A stretch of DNA of 64,000 nucleotides from Cryptomeria japonica (lineage: Eukaryota > Streptophyta > Pinopsida > Cupressales > Cupressaceae). Below, one piece after another: positions 1-10,106 of this stretch (its first letter is position 1; every line of letters begins with the position of its first letter). The notes below the pieces were generated by a model. The model was not told the DNA's origin and searched no databases. It worked only from the letters and a program-made list of their open reading frames with translations. Both the position numbers and the translations under genes were made by a program. Location: NCBI RefSeq assembly GCF_030272615.1, contig NC_081409.1:654256468-654320467 (forward strand), given 5' to 3'.

Positions 1-704
1 AAAAACCTCACAACAATGTCTCAATCCAAGGACGACCACCCTGATCGAATAACAAGACTCCAAGAGATTTCACTCCTCTTGCTGAGCCTATTGAAGTGGT
101 GTTTCAAAAACTTGTCCAAGCAGGTATAGTGGTTTTTCCAATCACTCGCCCATTTGATCCCAATCAACCTAAACCAAGATGGTATATTGAAAATGAGTAT
201 TGTGAATACCATCGTATCAAGGGACATGATACACGAAAGTGTATGAAATTGAAGATCTACATACAAGATCTCATTGATAGAGGTGAGATTGAGGTAGCAA
301 ATACAAAACCTAGTAATAACAATGACAAACTTAAAATGTACCAGGAACCCTTCCCAAAGCATGATAAAGGACAAGGCTCATCATCTAATGCAATGGATTA
401 TGACTACGCTAATCACGTAACCAATTTTGATTTTTTAGTAAGTCGCATTGAACCTACAGACAATCATGTCAATGTCATAACCATCCAAGGAGTTAATCCT
501 CCTTCCCAAAGCAGACCAAATCCGGCTAGAATAGTCATTCAAGGTGCCACGCCTTCCACCTCCCATTTCCAGAATGACTGTAATGCGACTACACACCAAG
601 GAAGAGTCACGATCCAGGGAGTTCCTCCCCCACCAAACCCCCCACCCATGTCTTCCACCTGCCGATATGACCTCCTTGATCAACTTGGGAAGACACCCGC
701 GTAG
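1..704 (+). pseudogene. Element A: gag 3' part (Tat-type Ty3/gypsy)
   Basis: This is the C-terminal part of a retrotransposon Gag; the N-terminal part lies before the window. The frame shows a proline/aspartate segment, then a zinc-knuckle-like motif CEYHRIKGHDTRKC (about 206-247), followed by the sequence MKLKIYIQDLIDRGEIEV. That histidine-rich variant knuckle plus a QDLID tail is typical of plant Tat-type gags. Downstream is a low-complexity linker with repeated VTIQG/VIQG motifs. The frame ends at a TAG (702-704), but the same frame continues into the protease region, so the stop is a lesion and not a natural end. Element N carries a related motif (CQFHHQPGHDTEKC), which argues that A and N are relatives. 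The packaging role is known for the family. The copy is non-functional. Confidence 0.85.
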
Positions 705-1310
705 ATCTCCATTTTGAAACTTCTCAAGACTTCTCCGGTCCATAAAGAAATTTTGGAACAAGCCCTTCTCCAATCACGCATTCCTGATAACATCAACACC
801 ACCCAATTTCAAACCCTCATTGGAAACCTTGCTGCCCAGTAGCACATTGTATTTAACTCCAAAGATGCTCCCGCAGATGAGGACCATAACAAACCTTTGC
901 ACATTGAAGCTCTCATCCACAAACAAAAGGTCAAACATATCCTAATAGATGGTGGATCCGGGCTTAATATGTGTACATACAAATTGATAAAACAATTGTG
1001 ACTTTCTGAGGATCTGATAGACACATCAGGAAGGATCACAATAAAGGCATATGATGATGCAAAAAGAATTTCAAAGGGCGTGATCACCTTACCTCTTCAA
1101 GTGGGCCCCATTACAATTGAAACCCCTTGCCAAGTACTTGATCTTGATCTCCCTTACAACATTCTCCTCAGGAGGCCATGGATTCATTCCTTGCAGGTTG
1201 TACCCTCCACCTATCACCAATGCATCAAATTCCCCTATAATGGAAAAGTGATCACTATCAAAGGTGATCCCCAACCTTTTTAATATTGCAAACTATTAGA
1301 AGGGAAGCAT
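705..1310 (+). pseudogene. Element A: aspartic protease region
   Basis: This segment continues the gag frame through in-frame TAG (about 840), TGA (about 1000) and TAA (about 1281) codons. The retropepsin signature is visible as LIDGGSGLNMC near 945-975, the DGG-type active site common in plant Ty3/gypsy proteases. It is followed about 70 residues later by the NILLRRPWIHS motif (about 1158-1190), the equivalent of the usual LLGRPWLH. The last part, KFPYNGKVITIKGD, is the familiar C-terminal strand. The enzyme would mature the polyprotein, but the stops make this copy inactive. Confidence 0.8.
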
Positions 1311-2444
1311 TTGTATCATTGCCCACTAAATAGACCTTCGCTAATGCCTCCATCTGACACATCAAATGTTGCCTCCACATCATCCCAACCAAATAATCAA
1401 ATCAAGATCTTGGCCAATGGCTATGGAGAATACAAATTGGAGGACGTCTTATTAATAGGCAACCTCCCTCTCTCTCCTAAGTCATTTGGCAAACCAAAAG
1501 AGCTAAAAAAGGACCCAAAACTAGTCATGCAATGCCAAAACACCACCTTCCAGCAATGGGGCCCACTTGATAATGAGAACCTTGAAGCAGATATCTCTTC
1601 ATGGCTATACTGGGAAGAGGATGATGATCCAACAAGAATATCCAAAGAAATGTACCCAAAAGCATTTTCCATAGTTGAAAAAATGGGTTACAAAGGACAC
1701 GGTCTGGGACCAGAGGAGAAAGGAAGAAAAGAACCCATAAATCCTATCTCCTACAGATACAACAAAGGCTTGGGGTACACCCTGGTGCCTAAGATTACTA
1801 TCGTCGGTGCCCCTTCTAGTCCTTCTTCGGATATTGAAAGCACTGATGAAGAGGAATTCCATGAAATGCCTTATGAATACGATAAAGATACCTTCTTTGA
1901 TGCTTACATCAATACCATCACCCCTATAATCCCCCCCACTTCACATGAGCTACATCTTGTCCATCTTGAACTCATTGACTAGGGCCGACGAGACAAACCT
2001 AATTTAGATATCTGCATCGACGATAATGCTCTCATTGCTCTCCTAACAACACAAAATATGGAAGACTGTAATAGAATTGAGGGTATTCAACTACATGAAA
2101 AGGGATACTTTCGTAGTCAAGTCAATGCTCTTATCCACAAAAAAGATACTAAAAGAAAAAGATATGATTTCCTAAGTGAAAACCTCCCTGAGGCACCTTT
2201 GGATGAACAAGAAATAAAAACAAAGGGTGTATCTGAAAGTGAAAACCTAGAAAAGGCACTTGATGATGAGGGATTTGACCTCCCTACCATTAGTTACCTT
2301 CCACAGGACAAATCAATTTTGTTGATAGAAGAAAGAGACAGCATCAACATGGGCATCGAAGTCATTCCAAAAAATGTGCTCATTGCCAAATCCCTCACCG
2401 AAATCGAGAAACAAGACTTCATCAACTTCCTTACAGAGGTTTAA
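1311..2444 (+). pseudogene. Element A: protease-RT linker with G-patch domain
   Basis: This is the linker between protease and reverse transcriptase. It contains a G-patch-like glycine motif (about 1650-1780): AFSIVEKMGYKGHGLGPEEK, then a YNKGLGY tail. G-patches follow the protease in some retroviruses and in some plant Ty3/gypsy elements and are thought to bind nucleic acid. The rest is acidic and poorly conserved. A TAG at about 1980 and a TAA at about 2444 break the frame, but sequence similarity to normal linkers resumes afterwards. The block starting near 2058 leads into the pre-RT motif around 2470. Confidence 0.7.
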
Positions 2445-3260
2445 ATCAATTTTGCATGGTCCTATTCCGATATGCCAGGGTTGGATCCTACCTTGGTGGT
2501 TCACAATCTCACCGTCCGCCCAGATGCAAAACCTGTAAAACAAAAACTCCGCAAAAATGCACCTGCATATTGCTCTCTTGGTCAAGGTAGAACTTCAAAA
2601 GTTGTTAGACGCAAAATTTATCAAACCCATAGACTACGCTGAATGGGTCTCCAACATTGTACCTATCGGCAAACCTACTAGGGGCATCCCCATCTGCATA
2701 GATTTTTGAGATCTAAATATAGCTTGTCCTAAAGACGATTTCTCACTCCCAAACATAGATATGATTGTGGATCTTATAGTAGGACATGAAATGCTATCGC
2801 TAATGGATGGGTTTTCTTAATACAACCAAATCAGGATAGCAGATGAGGATCAGCATAAAACCGCATTCACAACACCATGGGGTACTTTTTGTTACCGGGT
2901 CATGCCTTTTGGCCTTAAAAATGCTGGACCTACATATCAACGAGCAATGACAACAATTTTTCATGACCTCTTGCACAAAATTATGGAGGACTACGTGGAT
3001 GATCTGCTAGGAAAGTCCAAGACAAGACAAGAGCACATCCCTATTCTAAAACAGATCTTCGAAAGATTAGAAAAATACAAACTACTATTGAATCCAAAAA
3101 GGTGTGTGCTTGGAGTCACATTGGGAAAACTATTAGGATTCATTGTTTCCTGTAGAGGCATCGAGGTTGTTCCTGCAAAGGTAAAAGCTATTATGGAAAT
3201 GCCTCCACCAAAAACTCTCAGACAACTACGTAGTCTCCAGGGAAAACTCTAGTCTGTCAG
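2445..3260 (+). pseudogene. Element A: reverse transcriptase
   Basis: The Ty3/gypsy RT starts with the pre-RT motif PGLDPTLVVHNL (about 2473). Next is KPVKQKLRK, then a one-base frameshift near 2550, after which LLDAKFIKP and YAEWVSNIVPIGKP continue in another frame. Visible core motifs are CPKDDFSLPNID, the RVMPFGLKNAGPTYQRAM block (about 2900-2950) and the catalytic YVDD at 2992-3003, which is intact. The thumb and connection follow (LLNPKRCVLGV, LGFIVSCRGIEV, KTLRQLRSLQGKL). In-frame stops occur at about 2708, 2818 and 3250. The frameshift and stops make it non-functional. KPVKQK and the dual RNase H downstream both fit the Tat lineage. Confidence 0.9.
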
Positions 3261-3533
3261 GCATTTCATTTCATAGCTAGCCGACAAGTGCCATCCATTT
3301 GCACACCTATTACATAAAGACACAAAATTCTAATGGGATTGCCTCTATCAAAAGGCTTTTGAAAAATTAAAAGAATATCTAGCATCACCTCTAGTTTTGA
3401 TGCCACCTACCCCTGGAAAACCCCTCATTTTGTACATATGTGCTACTATAGTGGCATTGGGGGCATTACTGGCACAAACAGATGATCAAGGGAAGGAACA
3501 CGCCATTTACTCCATTAGTCGGACGTTGGTAGG
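3261..3533 (+). pseudogene. Element A: first RNase H, 5' half (split by N)
   Basis: This is the start of the Ty3-type RNase H, directly after the RT connection. Readable pieces are FEKLKEYLASPLVLMPP, GKPLILYICATIVALGALLAQ and then the ISRTLVG end. The usual catalytic aspartate of the LYI-x-x-(S/T)D motif is not evident; the position reads ATIVALGALL. The frame is cut at GTAGG (3529-3533), the left target duplication of element N, and resumes after N at 11370. Removing N together with one GTAGG copy gives a continuous reading frame across the join, which confirms the insertion site. Stops occur near 3250, 3279 and 3331. Confidence 0.85.
3529..3533. repeat. Left target-site duplication of element N
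   Basis: GTAGG lies immediately before the LTR start TGTAAAGCGG. An identical GTAGG occurs at 11365-11369, immediately after the LTR end GGATGCTACA. Five bases is the usual duplication size for Ty3/gypsy integrases. Confidence 0.95.
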
Positions 3534-4746
3534 TGTAAAGCGGAAAAATATCGAACCCTAGTCATTCTCCCCTCCCCAACTCCAAGGAGAGAGAAGGGAG
3601 AGTCACTAGGGTTGATGGTTTTCACTTAGGAGAGACTTTACATTCAAAAGAGGGGTTGAAACCCACAAGATCCAATCCGACACAATGCAAGATTGGATTC
3701 TAAATGAGTTTCAAGGGTTGTGATAGCAAGGATACCCTCTTTTGTAAAGAAATGTAGATAGAAAGATTGAACTAGGAATGCATGTAAAGTAGGAAAGATT
3801 CGCTTATAAACAGAGATAGGGATATGGGATGAAGCTGCGGACCTGGAATTAGCAGTAAAATGTCGAGACAGTGCTGTTCTACAAATTTGAGCAAAAGTTG
3901 ACGGGACGATGGCGTCCGACGTGCACACGGTCCTCCGAAAAATCCGCAAAACAAAGGGGGATCTGTTCGTCTCTGCACAAGGATTCTAGATCTTCAATTA
4001 TAGCCGCGTACCTGCAACCTACACACAAAAAAGAGAGGACGATTGGGGGGTTAGGGATGAGGGGTTTGCCTTTAGGTCAAACCCCGGTTTTGGAATTAAC
4101 CAAGAAATGAGAAATTGCTGTAAATGTAAATGATTGTAATGTAAAACAAGTACTAGTACCTTGTTGTAAGAATGTTTGTATTCTTACATGCGAAGGTGTA
4201 GATGTTGTTGTATGTTGTATGTTGTATGTGACATGTGATCTCCTCTTCAATGGTTGAATCCTTGTCTTGAATGCAACACTTAGCCTTGAATGGAGACTTA
4301 GAATTATCAATTGCTTGAAGGAATGCTTGAATGCTTGAATGCTTGAATGTTTGAATATCGTTTTCACATCTTGTACATATCTATCCTTCCTTCCTCCAAA
4401 TGGGAGAGGAAATGTAGTTTATATACTTGTCAATTAGGGTTAAAAGACTGATTTTTCCGACCTTGGGCCGACCAGGAAGTACTATTTTCCAAATTGCAAA
4501 CATAAAGACCCGAAGCCCCATAGGAGACTGAGCCCAAAATAGGGCCAGGGACCAGGGCGCTGGGCGCCATGGTCCCACCTCCAGGGACAGCGGGGTGCAA
4601 GGAGGATCAGGCTAGGGTGCTGAAAAATGCAGTTTTTGGTGTCATAAACAGGTTTCGGGGTTTCCATTCAGGTTCCGTGTTGCGCCGCCATCGTGAAGAC
4701 CCAGATGCAGTCAAAATTGCAAGTGTCACAATTTTAGGATGCTACA
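3534..4746 (-). repeat. Element N 3' LTR (left copy, 1213 bp)
   Basis: It begins TGTAAAGCGG and ends GGATGCTACA. It aligns almost end to end with 10107-11364. Differences are a few substitutions, two extra 8-bp GCTTGAAT units near 4325-4345, and one copy rather than three of a 31-bp GGACCAGGGCGCTGGGC unit near 4550-4580. A minus-strand TATA-like site (plus TTTATATAC) lies near 4418. Most plus-strand short ORFs here are fortuitous. Confidence 0.93.
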
Positions 4747-4762
4747 TTTAGCCCCCACTTTA
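4747..4762 (-). other. Element N polypurine tract
   Basis: On the minus strand the bases just before the LTR read AAAGTGGGGGCTAAA followed by TGTAGCATCC. A purine tract abutting an LTR start marks plus-strand cDNA priming and fixes N in minus orientation. Confidence 0.75.
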
Positions 4763-5492
4763 GCGGGAGTATAAGCGTACACTCATACTTCCGGTAAAGT
4801 ACAAGGAAACAACATTGAAAAACTTTCACCACATCAAGGAGGCAAGATACACTAAGCCCCCAGTGGACTAAGGATCTTACGACTTCGATTGACAAAGTAA
4901 AAGGGAAGCTCACGAGGGAGAACCATGACTGTCAGTAGTAAGGTTCCCTCACTATGAGCCATGCAAGAAAAATATCAAAAATTTTCACGGCAAAGCTAAA
5001 TTTGTCAAGAAATTTTCAAGTATCTTGAAAAGATATGAACGGGATGTATGCCCCCCTACGTTAAAGCGATCGCACATGCCTCACCGGGGGTGATTGCTTT
5101 AAGGTAGTGATACATATAAGAATGAGAAGGGAAAGGAGCACGTTATCACAAGGATTTAGCCCCCAAGTGTGAGATAAGCCCAAGGATAATAGACACAAAA
5201 CACAAAGCACGAGGTGCCTTCGCTTTCCTCGGGGTCAGTATGTTGTATGATAATTCATGTATATCATATGTATATATGCATAATTGTTCTTCATTCCCCA
5301 ATCAAGGAAAGGTCACCTAGAAGAAGGGAACACATGTGTCTTTTGAGTCAACATGAGAGAGACCAAAAGAGATCTCAATGTTTTGCATCGTCCTCAAGTA
5401 GAAAACATTAAGGACAACAAATAGAAGAATGGGAGTAACACATAGAAGAAGTAACAAAAGAGAGGAGGAGAGAGTCTGCTATGCTAATGAAA
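4763..5492. other. Element N 3' non-coding segment
   Basis: About 730 bp lie between the end of N's coding frame and its polypurine tract. I see no ORF with family similarity. It contains short AGCCCCCA-type motifs (about 4748, 4855, 5158) and an imperfect hairpin at about 5063-5104: TTAAAGCGATCGC pairs with GTGATTGCTTTAA around a CACATGCCTCACCGGGG loop. The function is unknown. Confidence 0.6.
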
Positions 5493-8400
5493 CTAGTCTA
5501 GCACGTCATCTACCCCTCGATCTTGCTGATCAATGTTTCGGGAAGGTAGGAAACACGCTAGAGGAGGAACATCCAACACAGCAGATGGAGCTATCACAAG
5601 ATCCAAACAAGGGCTATGTTCATGTTCCAAGCCACATTGTTCTTGTCTAGGAGCTAGGATAAGTGCTTTAGAAAATTCATTAGATAGATAATTATCAACA
5701 TCAACATGTTCATATTCACTATCAGAATGTAAAGATGTAACATTTTCATCATGAATAACATTTTCATCTATATCATCATCAAGATTTATAAAAATAGGAT
5801 CTTTAACTCGCACAGGATCAAGACCATCATGCATCTTATGTTTAGGAGATTTCGGCTCAATCGTCGGCTGAGGAGAAAATGGAATAATATTGGCTGAAGG
5901 TGTTTGTGGGGATTGTAAAGTTTGAGCTCTAAGACGACGCTTTCACTGGCGTTCACGTGCAGAACGATTCCATCTAGTCTTAGTAGTAAGTTGAAAAGAT
6001 TGAGGAGGAGGAATGTTCTCATCCTTATCACTTGGGTGTTTAGGTTGTGGTCTCTTAGGTTGAAAAATAGGAGAAGAGGAAGGTCTCTTCTCTCCATAAG
6101 AGGAAGGAGGAGGAACTGCTCCATATAAAGGAGGAATATTTGGTTTAGGAAGGAGACCAAGTCCATCATGATGAGGAGGGATAGGTCTACTTTTAAGAAG
6201 TTTATTAGATATAGGCATAGTCACATCCATAGGGATGGGTTGGGAATCTTCTTGAGGAAAGACATTAGTTTTATCTTTCAAAGGAAGAACCTCCTTCTCA
6301 AGAACGATAGGAATGTCAAGTTTGGGTGTTCTAGGTTCACTTAAAGATAGGATCATATCTTTTTTCCACTTTTGATAAGATTTGAAAAGATGATCACTTC
6401 ATGGAGGAAGGGGTTGGAATTGTTTAGGCCAAAAATAATCAATAGGAATGCTAGAAGTTCTTTCAGCTGGTTTAAAGAGACTATGATTGACAGTAACAAC
6501 TTCACCATTATGGGGAAATTTCAAACACTTGTGAATAGGAGAGGCAATAGCTTTCATGGAAGATAGCCAAGGATAGCCTAGCTTCACATGAAATTGTTCG
6601 GATGATGGAATAATAGCAAAGTCCACATCAAGGGATTTGTTATGGACCTCAATGGGTAATGTAATAGAACCAATTGCAGGAGAAGAAAATGCATCAAATA
6701 GTTTCACAACCACATTTGTTTCATCATAGATCACTTGATTCAATTGCAAAGTAAAAAGGAATTCTTCAGTAATGACATTAACCATGCAAGAAGGATCAAT
6801 AAGCACTCCACGACAAGGTGTATTTTTGACTTTTGCAACTCTATATAAAGGACCATCAGGTGCCCTGATAGTTTCACTAGAATCAAAGGTGATGGAAGGT
6901 TCTTTAGGGATTTTCTGCTGCTCTACAAAGTTAATCACATTCGGAGTCATAGACACAAGATCATCAGGTGAGACAGAGGAATCAGTAGTATCAATCGCAT
7001 TAGAGGTATGAGAAGGCAATGGATCAGTAAAAATCTGAAGATTTTGGTTAGGAGGAGCTACAGATGTGTTGCCTTTATCATTCACACCAGAAACAGAGAT
7101 AGTATTATTATCAATCAAATCTTGAATTTTACCTTTTAAAGCAAAACATTTTTCAGTATCATGCCCAGGTTGATGATGAAATTGACAAAAAGATTTGTTA
7201 TCAAAATAGGGTGAATTAATTTTTGCAGGATCTATTTGCCTTATAGGAGGAAGAGTAAGCACATTTTGTTCCAATAACTTATTCATAATACTATGCAATG
7301 ATTCATTCAAAGGAGTGAACTTTCTTTCTTTCTTGAAAAACTTAGAAATAGGAGGCACACCTGATGCTGCATTCACATTATTGTTGATGATGTTTTCATT
7401 GAATTTAATAGACTCTCTGTTCGGTTTAAACTTCCCAAATGGTTGTTGACTACTATCACCCTTATCACTTGGAGCCATAGGATTTGCTTGTTCCATTTGA
7501 CTCACAGTCAGTTGATAATGGTGAAGAGTTGCGCACAACTGTTGGAAAGAAGTAAACTCAGAAAACAGGAGTTTTTCTCTAATATCTTTTTGTAAATTAG
7601 AAATAAAGATTCTTTGAATATCATTGTCAGGGACTGGAAAAGAAATTTGAGCATACAAATGCTTATATCTACCAATGAAATCAGTCACTTTTTCTTTAAC
7701 ACCTTGTTTACAATGCATTAAATCAATCAAAGTAACTTTAGGACTTATATTGTTTTGAAATTGTTGAATGAAAGCATTTGCAAGTTGTTTGAAAGAAGAA
7801 ATAGAATAGGAAGGCAATGAGCAATACCATTGTAGGGCTTTGTCTCTTAATGTTCTAGTAAACAATTTTGCAAGCAACCTTTGGTCATAAGCAAAATCAG
7901 TACATATTGTTTGAAAGGTCTTAACATGTGTTAGAGGATCACCCTTACCATTATAAAGCTCCAAATGCAGAATTTCAACATGTTTAGGGGGAATAGTTCA
8001 AACAATGTCAAGAGAAAGTGGGCTCGCAACATCAAATGTGGGCACACTAAACTTAGATTGATTCATAGAGGCAATTTGTTGCTGTAAAGAAGAGATAGTT
8101 TGTGCAAGATTGTTGATAGTTGCTTCAGTCGAAGAGTTCATATTAGACGTGTTAGATTGTGATGGAGGTGTTATGTTATTGAAAGAAGGTAGAGAGTAAG
8201 GTGGTGGGACACTATGATAGTTAGTCATAGGAGATGATTGGACAGGAGGAACACTACAAGGAGGAATGGAATGATTAAACGAATTGCCCCCTTGCGTCAT
8301 GTTCATTTGTGGTGATATAATAGGGACACTCATTGAAGGAATGAATGAAGAAGTCGGATTAAATGAAGGAAGAGGGTTGATTGAAGAAGAAGGATTGCCC

Positions 8401-8921
8401 CCATGACTAGTGATCATAGGAGGAATGTCTTGTATTGAAGTAGTCATTATGTTTGATGTAAAAGTAGGTATACTAGCAATAGAAGTCGTCAAAGGAATAG
8501 AATGATTGTCTTGAGTAGGAGGTTGTGTATAACCCAAAGTTTCAGCACAACTCTTCATAGGCATCACATTTGAATCCACAATGTGTGCAATACCACGCAA
8601 AATATCTATTCCATTCTTATCACTTTGAAGCATACGTTTTAGACCCTCAATTAAAGGAAGAGCTTGACTATCGGGGTATTCTTGCGACATCCATTGTCGA
8701 AAATCATCAAATTGGTTATCCAATTTTGAAAGTTGTTCTACAGAAACCTCATGGAGAGCTTCTTCATCATTAAGAGGATTAGAGGAATTACCCATGTCCT
8801 TGTTAAAAAGGCCATTCAAATTAGGTTCCATCTCCTCGGTAATTACACCTTGGAAAGACTTAATTCTAAGGCTTCGTCTAACGGGAATAGTGTAAGTAGG
8901 GCTTATTGTTGTAAAACTCAT
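5493..8921 (-). pseudogene. Element N gag-protease-like ORF with three TGA codons
   Basis: From ATG at 8921 the minus frame is open for about 1142 codons apart from three TGAs (7998-8000, 6399-6401, 5943-5945). The N-terminal 300 residues are Ser/Pro/Asn-rich. From about residue 320 there is a Retrotrans_gag-like domain (GDPLTHVKTFQ, LRDKALQWYCSLP). Near residue 585 is a histidine-rich knuckle, CQFHHQPGHDTEKC. A retropepsin-like fold follows: GVLIDPSCMVNVI near 6790-6815, then KLGYPWLSSMKA. The usual D-S/T-G active site reads D-P-S, so catalysis is doubtful. The C terminus is proline-rich (SRPIPPHHDG, PPPSSYG). No pol domains follow. Frame continuity across the stops is seen directly. The Tat-like relationship is inferred from the knuckle and the RPW-type motif. 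Confidence 0.88.
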
Positions 8922-10106
8922 GCACTAAAGAAAGAGAGAAGATTTTGAATTTTAGAGGTAGCAAATTTCAATAAAATCAGCCAATCTCCTAGATTTAAGC
9001 TGTTAAATGCAATCAGGACAATCTCCCGAAATTTCGGAAAAAATGTCCAGGACCGTGGCGAACGGAGTGCACATGGTCCTCACAACTTTTTTCAAAATTT
9101 TCAGGGATGAAAGTTATGATGATTTTAAAGCTAATCTGAAAAAATTGAGTGATTTTACGATCTGTAGATAGGCCAAATTAAAGTTGCAATCTCAAAATTG
9201 AACCCTACCAAGATTGTTGAAAAATGTAAAATTTGAAATTTGAAAAAGAGAGGGAAACTGAAATTTTGAATTTTATGATTTTAGAGAGAATGCCAAAAGC
9301 AATGCAAGTTTTGAAATTCAAAAATTGACTCAATTTCACACAAAATTCAATTTTGAAAGTGGAAATCAAGGTTGTTGCAATTAAACACTTAATTTCAAAA
9401 GTCACAAATTGTAAAGATTTGAATAAAACACTAAAATTTCGAATGAATGCTAACACACTTTTCAGATTTAGGATAGTAAGAAACACAATTTTGATATGAA
9501 TTTTAATTTCAACAATTTTTGAATGATTATAAGCCTCAATCCAAGTAATCGCTAGACCAACTTTGACTTTAATTTTGAAAGTGTTAAAATTGATAAAATC
9601 AGCCAAAATTCTGGATTTTAGCAGAAAAATACAGTAAGATCTAGCTCCCGAAATTTCAGAAAAAATGTCAGGGATGATGGTGCTCGGGGTGCACACGGTC
9701 CTCGCAACTTTTTTCCAAATTTTCAGGGATGAAAGATATTGTGATTTTATTGCGGAATCCAAAGTTACAGCCGATTTGGAAGTGTTTTGATTAGTGAAAT
9801 TATCAGTCAAAGGTTGAATCAAGAAGGTCTTAAAAATTAGGGTTTTGACATTTAACCACTTAATTTTCAGAATTAAAGCACAAATATGAATTGACAATTT
9901 GCAATAGAAGGGTAGATCTAAAACAAGCATTAACAATTAAACATTTCACAAGTTTAATTACTAAAAAGAAAATTTTAGGGTTTTTTATGCAATCAACCTC
10001 TAAAATTTGCAAAAGATCAAACATGGAAATATAATTAGAAAAGCAAAATTTTTAGATCTAACCATGAATAATCAGAATGAGGATGTTCACGTCGGGTTCA
10101 CCAAAA
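8922..10106 (-). other. Element N 5' leader with duplicated cassette
   Basis: This is an AT-rich untranslated leader between the primer-site region and the N ORF. Two diverged copies of a roughly 150-bp cassette lie at about 8968-9115 and 9590-9735. They share GATAAAATCAGCCAA, CCCGAAATTTC, AAAAAATGTC and a GTGCACA(T/C)GGTCCTC core, ending in TTTTCAGGGATGAAAG. A related GTGCACACGGTCCT core is also present inside both LTRs (about 3919 and 10494). The minus ORF across 9205-9936 is low-complexity (F/K/I-rich) and I do not regard it as a gene. Confidence 0.7.
10087..10106 (-). other. Element N primer-binding-site candidate
   Basis: On the minus strand, immediately after the LTR end (CCGCTTTACA), the sequence reads TTTTGGTGAACCCGACGTG. 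A TGG within a few bases of the LTR, followed by a GC-rich stretch, is what a tRNA 3'-end complement looks like. It is not the initiator-Met type. I cannot assign the tRNA. Confidence 0.6.

Noticed and set aside
9205-9936. Minus 243-codon ORF in N's leader
   Set aside because: F/K/I/L-rich, driven by AAATTT-type DNA, and interrupted by the duplicated cassette. No motif.
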